DNA of 64,000 nt from Podocnemis expansa (lineage: Eukaryota > Chordata > Testudines > Podocnemididae): assembly GCA_007922195.1 (NCBI GenBank), contig ML681963.1:135586173-135650172 (forward strand). The letters run 5' to 3'. How positions within the stretch are numbered: position 1 is the stretch's first letter; each line of letters starts with the position of its first letter. The notes below the pieces were generated by a model that was not told the DNA's origin, made no database searches, and saw only the letters and a program-made list of their open reading frames with translations. A program made the translations under genes and the position numbers. This document shows, piece by piece, positions 62,501 to 64,000 of the stretch.

Positions 62501-63708
62501 NNNNNNNNNNNNNNNNNNNNNNNNNNNNNNNNNNNNNNNNNNNNNNNNNNNNNNNNNNNNNNNNNNNNNNNNNNNNNNNNNNNNNNNNNNNNNNNNNNNN
62601 NNNNNNNNNNNNNNNNNNNNNNNNNNNNNNNNNNNNNNNNNNNNNNNNNNNNGGGGCTGAGGGACAGCCCTCAGCACCCTGGCCAGGGTCCTAAGGGTTT
62701 CGAAACAATGTTGTTTCACCCAGAAACCAGGTTTAAGTTGTTTTGAAACAACACAGTTGTTTCAAAACAAGGGCTTCCCCTTGTTTCGAAACAACTTGGC
62801 CTCGCGTGAACATGTTTTTTTTTGTTTCGAAACAACGAGGTTGTTTTGAAACAAAAGTGCTGCGTAAATACAGCCACGTAGACCTAATTTTTTTTTTTCG
62901 AAATAACCAGGGTTATTTCGAAACAAAAGTGCTGTGTAGACATACCCCTAGAGAGATGTATGAACTTTTGTGGGAGAAAATCCCACTTCATCAGATGGTT
63001 ATGAAGTGGGATTTTCTCCATGAAAGTTCACGCAATAAATATAGTTGTTAGTTTTTAAGTGCCACTGGACTCCTTGTTTGTTTTGCTGAACTAGATTAAC
63101 ATGTGTGCTCCTTTGGAACTTAAAGAAATTGTTACCCTGTGACATAGTTGATAGATTTTGAGGGTCTAGGATAGAAGAGTCTATAGCAATGTATGGTGAA
63201 AATTTCCAGGGGTAACTGTGTTTAGTCTGTTGTATAGTAAAAGCAACTAGAGTCCTGTGGCTCTTAAAGACTGACAGATTTCTTCAGGCATAAGCTTTCA
63301 TTGGCACCAACCCACTTCATCAGATGCATGAAGTGAAAACTACTTTGCTAACACTTTCCCTCCTCCATCCTGGTACGTATGTGTGTATATATACCTCTCA
63401 ACTATAGATTTCACTTCATGCATCTGGTGAAGTGGATTGGAACTCAGAAAAGCCTATGCCCAAAGAAATCTGTTAGCCTTTAAGATGCCACAGGACTCTT
63501 GTTGTTTTTACTATAGCAATGTAGATGATGATGTTCTGTGTCAAACTGCTAATTTCATATTTGTGTATATTTCTTAGGAAAATTGACAGAAGACATTGCA
63601 GAGTTTGTAGAGAGTTGGAGGGAAAATCGTCCACAAGGCACACCTGACTGGGATAACTCTTTTAAATATGAGCCACCCTGTTTGACCCAAAGCCAAGACT
63701 CTTTACAG
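35505..63708 (+). CDS. OTOG: OTOG (otogelin), 5' part of gene, exons 1-9
   Basis: Otogelin is a very large secreted glycoprotein of the tectorial membrane, otoconial membranes and cupulae, related to mucins and von Willebrand factor. Nine exons join without a frame break: 35505-35571, 35814-35874, 36582-36636, 42092-42182, 56912-57004, 57359-57513, 59271-59389, 59825-60030 and 63578-63708. They total 978 nt, or 326 codons, ending in phase 0. The order is signal peptide, low-complexity linker, [13 protein letters not shown], cysteine-rich EGF-like module, then VWD domain 1 with FDGLYYY and GLCGNNN. The match to otogelin ([21 protein letters not shown]) is much better than to the paralogue OTOGL. 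The gene continues beyond the right edge. No disabling change was seen. It is head to head with USH1C. Confidence 0.95.
35814..35874 (+). CDS. OTOG: OTOG exon 2 (end of signal peptide, linker)
   Basis: Acceptor tcttgcag and donor TCAG|gtagga bound 61 nt that read [20 protein letters not shown] after the split Gly/Ala codon. It enters in phase 1 and leaves in phase 2. The likely signal cleavage lies near the CQA-LSP junction. The sequence is poorly conserved, so the support is phase, splice sites and position. Confidence 0.65.
36582..36636 (+). CDS. OTOG: OTOG exon 3 (linker)
   Basis: This short 55-nt exon reads [19 protein letters not shown], between acceptor ttctgtccacag and donor CAG|gtaggtg. 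It starts in phase 2 and ends in phase 0, joining exons 2 and 4. NSS is a potential N-glycosylation site. Conservation to mammals is low, as in the same part of mammalian otogelin, which is also a variable linker. Confidence 0.65.
36890..37016 (+). repeat. Penelope 3' tail copy
   Basis: It matches the element at 19.24-19.37 kb from ccattctgtaagtt through gacgaagtgggattttctcc, tgataaataaatctgttag and caggactccttg. Confidence 0.85.
37175..37370. repeat. Penelope tail copies in foldback array
   Basis: One reverse tail start (aacaaacaaggagtcctgtg at 37.18 kb) is followed by a second reverse tail (37.24-37.32 kb, with gagaaaatcccacatcatca) joined to a short forward tail (tagtctttaaaatgccacag). 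This gives tandem plus inverted arrangement. Confidence 0.8.
38480..39390 (-). mobile_element. CR1-type LINE fragment
   Basis: Motifs include aatccagtgatccatcctct, gttagggacacc-like text, atagccattgatagacctat and cctccatgaacttatttagt, the sauropsid CR1/L3-type 3' region in reverse. The following 500 bases continue the degraded coding part (aggctttatatagtgcc, gcatttatcagcactgaatg). Confidence 0.75.
42092..42182 (+). CDS. OTOG: OTOG exon 4 (Ser/Thr-rich linker and SSWERR motif)
   Basis: This 91-nt exon encodes [20 protein letters not shown] then [10 protein letters not shown]. The SSSWERRFH stretch matches the SSWERRLH block of mammalian otogelin, which anchors exons 1-3 upstream. The run of Ser and Thr is likely O-glycosylated (inference). 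The acceptor tttttgtaaag is unusual in having purines before AG; the donor CA|gtaagt is strong. It ends in phase 1. Confidence 0.85.
45153..45487. mobile_element. hAT-type MITE, 335 bp
   Basis: Termini are cagggctggctgg and ttaagctggccctg, imperfectly inverted. The flanking 8-bp duplications attcttcc and attctttc differ at one base. The interior is GC-rich, with ggtgccctgagcc near the right end. Confidence 0.85.
45570..45660 (+). mobile_element. CR1 3'-UTR fragment
   Basis: It contains tacttggtcctgccacgagt, gcaggggactggacttgatg and the doubled tctatgattctatgatt terminus, which is the extreme 3' end of a CR1 element. Confidence 0.85.
46450..46990. repeat. GC-rich repeat-like block
   Basis: A sharply bounded GC-rich segment starts near caggggtaaattacc and grades into the C/T-rich duplicated region. 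It has chance open frames and no protein match. The caggggta start resembles a hAT end, but no partner terminus was found. Confidence 0.4.
47000..50020. repeat. C/T-rich direct duplication, about 1.1-kb unit, two copies
   Basis: Sequence at 47.1-48.0 kb recurs in diverged form and same order at 49.1-50.0 kb. Examples are gcctaatcttgatcccatcc versus gcctaaactggatgcaatcc, gagacatctcactcttttcc versus gagatgtctcagccctttcc, and ccagcctgagatgcggagcc versus ccagcctgagacccacagcc. The offset is about 1.98 kb; subtracting the hAT element at 48.1 kb leaves an original period near 1.09 kb. Each unit also has a shorter internal rhythm (cctaaactcagtcc...cagcacttcc). Confidence 0.75.
48111..48996. mobile_element. 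hAT-type element, 886 bp, same family as 24.67 kb
   Basis: Termini are catgggttaaagta and tactttaacccctg. The flanking 8-bp duplications ctccttag and ctcctcag differ at one base. The right 100 bases are the inverse of the left end of the 24.67-kb copy. No transposase frame. Confidence 0.9.
49998..50085. repeat. Penelope tail scrap, partial foldback
   Basis: The sequence cagatgcttgacgatgggaa is followed by caagcatctgaccaagtggg and atttttctcctgcagaaact, which are two opposed pieces of the tail's central hairpin. Confidence 0.55.
50086..52492 (-). mobile_element. CR1 LINE with RT domain, 5'-truncated, disabled
   Basis: Read on the minus strand: pre-RT region (52404-51907; [42 protein letters not shown]), RT core (51611-51228; [30 protein letters not shown] and the catalytic FADDTKL), then the thumb and C-terminal part (51212-50823; [37 protein letters not shown]). 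Frame breaks separate the three. The 3' end near 50086 has actctaaggtcagaagggac and catctagtctgacctcct, the CR1 tail in reverse. A Penelope tail abuts the truncated 5' end at 52.49 kb. Confidence 0.93.
52493..52745 (+). repeat. Two successive Penelope 3' tail copies
   Basis: Copy one (52493-52586) has ataaatttgttggtctttta, ccagactccttgtttg and taccccttt-ggaact. Copy two (52660-52742) has aatctgttagtctttaagtg and aagactccttgcttc, ending cgcctttggaactt. Both run in the same direction. Confidence 0.8.
53320..53650. repeat. GC-rich minisatellite-like block
   Basis: About 330 bases of very GC-rich sequence lie in an AT-rich intron. At its core are three imperfect units of about 60 bp carrying gcggctgcaggtggctgggc, ccctgcatccccggccgggg type sequence. 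Open frames on both strands are by-products of composition. Confidence 0.75.
54236..54733. mobile_element. Foldback MITE, T/A-rich, about 500 bp
   Basis: The left end tgggcacgtttacac and right end gtagacatagcct are imperfect inverted repeats. The interior is rich in ttttgaaaaa and tttcaaaata pairs. It is related in style to the 61.8-kb element. Confidence 0.65.
54831..55028. mobile_element. hAT-type MITE, 198 bp
   Basis: Termini are cagtgtttcccaacc and gattgggaaccactg. The flanking 8-bp duplications aattagat are identical, so it is probably one of the younger insertions here. Confidence 0.95.
56912..57004 (+). CDS. OTOG: OTOG exon 5 (EGF-like module)
   Basis: The exon reads [20 protein letters not shown] then [11 protein letters not shown]. 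Cysteine spacing and the FNGGEC and CDC motifs are those of an EGF-like domain, and the block matches otogelin [11 protein letters not shown] is a potential N-glycosylation site. Acceptor tcttcacttag and donor CAG|gtatgt are good, with phase 1 at both ends. Confidence 0.95.
57005..57358. other. OTOG intron 5
   Basis: A 354-base intron with donor gtatgt and acceptor tgtctag. I see nothing else in it; the open frames across it are not conserved. Confidence 0.8.
57359..57513 (+). CDS. OTOG: OTOG exon 6 (start of VWD domain 1)
   Basis: The 155-nt exon encodes [20 protein letters not shown], then [20 protein letters not shown] and on to SFTIQ. [20 protein letters not shown] is the classic opening of a von Willebrand type D domain. 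It enters in phase 1 and ends in phase 0. An open frame runs on past the donor to 57567 but lacks homology beyond the splice site. Confidence 0.97.
57514..59270. other. OTOG intron 6
   Basis: A 1.76-kb intron. It includes a MITE fragment at 58.85-59.10 kb and a TA-rich run near 58255; otherwise no recognisable feature. Confidence 0.75.
58848..59100. mobile_element. MITE fragment, aggcctggtttacac family
   Basis: It starts aggcctggtttacacctaaa and has ctatgaaaaatttcataccc, as in the family member at 32.7 kb. The right terminus is decayed. Confidence 0.55.
59271..59389 (+). CDS. OTOG: OTOG exon 7 (VWD domain 1)
   Basis: The exon begins [20 protein letters not shown] and continues [19 protein letters not shown] with a split Arg. 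It matches the otogelin VWD1 stretch HNDP-C-SS-YTC-R-VSLFF. The acceptor is tttgtcag and the donor AG|gtaatt, phase 0 to 2. Confidence 0.97.
59390..59824. other. OTOG intron 7
   Basis: A 435-base AT-rich intron with good splice sites and no other feature seen. Confidence 0.8.
59825..60030 (+). CDS. OTOG: OTOG exon 8 (VWD domain 1 core)
   Basis: The 206-nt exon carries [33 protein letters not shown] and [21 protein letters not shown] is the diagnostic calcium-site region of VWD domains. The entry phase is 2 and the exit phase is 1, with donor ATG|gtgagt. Confidence 0.98.
60244..60428. mobile_element. hAT-type MITE, 185 bp, with alternating purine-pyrimidine core
   Basis: Termini are cactgttccctctat and agagggaacattg. 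The flanking 8-bp duplications gtctcaag are identical. The interior has tgtgcgcatatgcacgcaca and several gcgcaca and cacaaa runs. Confidence 0.93.
61772..62949. mobile_element. TTTCGAAATAA-rich foldback element with a nested second element
   Basis: Outer ends ggctatgtctacacaca and gtgctgtgtagacatacc are inverted repeats. The interior is packed with atttcgaaataa, gaattaac and gtttcgaaac palindromes. A second pair of ends, gggctgtattcacacacaga (62.15 kb) and gctgcgtaaatacagccacg (62.87 kb), marks a nested copy of the family at 21.2 kb. The middle of the nested copy is unsequenced. Confidence 0.75.
62253..62652. other. Assembly gap, 400 Ns
   Basis: Exactly 400 Ns, inside the nested foldback element. 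The size may be a placeholder. Confidence 1.
62953..63122. repeat. Penelope tail, foldback copy
   Basis: The inverted piece gagaaaatcccacttcatca is joined to the forward piece gaagtgggattttctccatg, then ataaatatagttgttagttt, ccactggactccttgtttg and gctcctttggaactt. Confidence 0.8.
63239..63512. repeat. Penelope-tail-like foldback, 270 bp
   Basis: The left arm has agagtcctgtggctcttaaa, aggcataagctttcattggc and cccacttcatcagatgcatg. The right arm carries the inverse: catgcatctggtgaagtgga, gcctatgcccaaagaaatct and gccacaggactcttgttg. The spacer has a gtatgtgtgtatatatac run. Confidence 0.8.
63578..63708 (+). CDS. OTOG: OTOG exon 9 (end of VWD domain 1)
   Basis: This exon reads [20 protein letters not shown] and ends [12 protein letters not shown]. 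It matches the otogelin sequence after CGNNN (GKLT-D-EFV-SW) and closes the domain. The acceptor is atttcttag. The donor CAG|gtttga is weaker than the others in the gene. It ends in phase 0; the next exon is outside the window. Confidence 0.95.
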
Positions 63709-64000
63709 GTTTGAATGAAAATTAATAAGGGAAATTAACAGCCTGTAATTCTTATAGGGTCTTAGTCAGTGCCTTGTGAGAGAAGGGAGATGCTGTCCAG
63801 TGTGTCCTTTGCTACGGTAGTGGCATGATGCAGAGCAAAGCTCTTCCTTGCAAGCTGTGAGGAAGGGATGAAGAGACACTGCCAAGCAGAAGCACACTGC
63901 ATCCCTATTTGCTTCTTCCACTTGCTTCTCACTGCAGCCTATGTACTACCTGGCTGAGGGACTAGATTTTTTGGGGGGGAGTGGGGCATTTATGGTGTGC

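Larger units (their letters stand above)
60031..63577. other. OTOG intron 8
   Basis: A 3.5-kb intron carrying a hAT MITE (60.24 kb), nested foldback elements with the assembly gap (61.77-62.95 kb) and two Penelope foldback tails (62.95-63.51 kb). The 60.45-61.75 kb part is unremarkable, apart from a GC-rich patch near 60.77-60.95 kb. Confidence 0.75.

Noticed and set aside
62099..62719. 206-codon minus-strand open frame
   Set aside because: Mostly the N gap translated as unknown residues.
63239..63512. Possible microRNA-type hairpin
   Set aside because: Long foldback explained by two opposed Penelope tails; far too long and repeat-derived.
1..64000. tRNA and rRNA genes
   Set aside because: I saw no cloverleaf with intact A and B boxes and no rRNA core sequence on either strand.

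Overview
This is vertebrate nuclear DNA, AT-rich and repeat-dense, with short exons separated by kilobase introns. The repeats (CR1-type LINEs ending in tandem ATTCTATG-like 3' tails, a Penelope-like element with a GIY-YIG endonuclease, many hAT-type MITEs with 8-bp target duplications, TTTCGAAATAA-rich foldback elements) point to a sauropsid, most likely a turtle. A softshell turtle is a guess; species cannot be fixed from this window.

Two deafness-gene orthologues lie head to head. On the minus strand, four 5' exons of USH1C (harmonin) run from 22.0 kb down to 4.15 kb and encode the N-terminal harmonin-homology domain and the start of PDZ1; the rest of the gene lies off the left edge. On the plus strand, nine 5' exons of OTOG (otogelin) run from 35.5 kb to 63.7 kb and encode the signal peptide, a Ser/Thr-rich linker, a cysteine-rich EGF-like module and most of the first von Willebrand D domain; the gene continues off the right edge. 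All exon phases join cleanly in both genes. The start codons are 13.5 kb apart. This matches the USH1C-OTOG neighbourhood known in mammals. Harmonin is a scaffold at hair-cell tip links and in brush borders; otogelin is a secreted glycoprotein of the tectorial membrane and other acellular inner-ear gels.

The most unexpected observation is that USH1C looks damaged. The usual start methionine position reads Lys, exon 3 has an in-frame TGA just before PDZ1, and PDZ1 carries several non-conservative changes, although every splice site is intact. OTOG next door has no break.

Layout: 1-4.15 kb USH1C intron 4; 4.15-22.03 kb USH1C exons 4 to 1 with a 15-kb repeat-filled intron 1 (CR1 at 8.8-10.9 kb containing a hAT MITE, possible LTR at 12.7-13.3 kb, CR1 tail at 16.1 kb, Penelope-like element at 17.5-19.4 kb); 22.03-35.5 kb intergenic; 35.5-36.6 kb OTOG exons 1-3; 36.6-56.9 kb two large OTOG introns around exon 4 (a duplicated 1.1-kb C/T-rich unit at 47-50 kb, a CR1 with RT at 50.1-52.5 kb); 56.9-63.7 kb OTOG exons 5-9, with a 400-base assembly gap inside nested foldback elements in the last intron.
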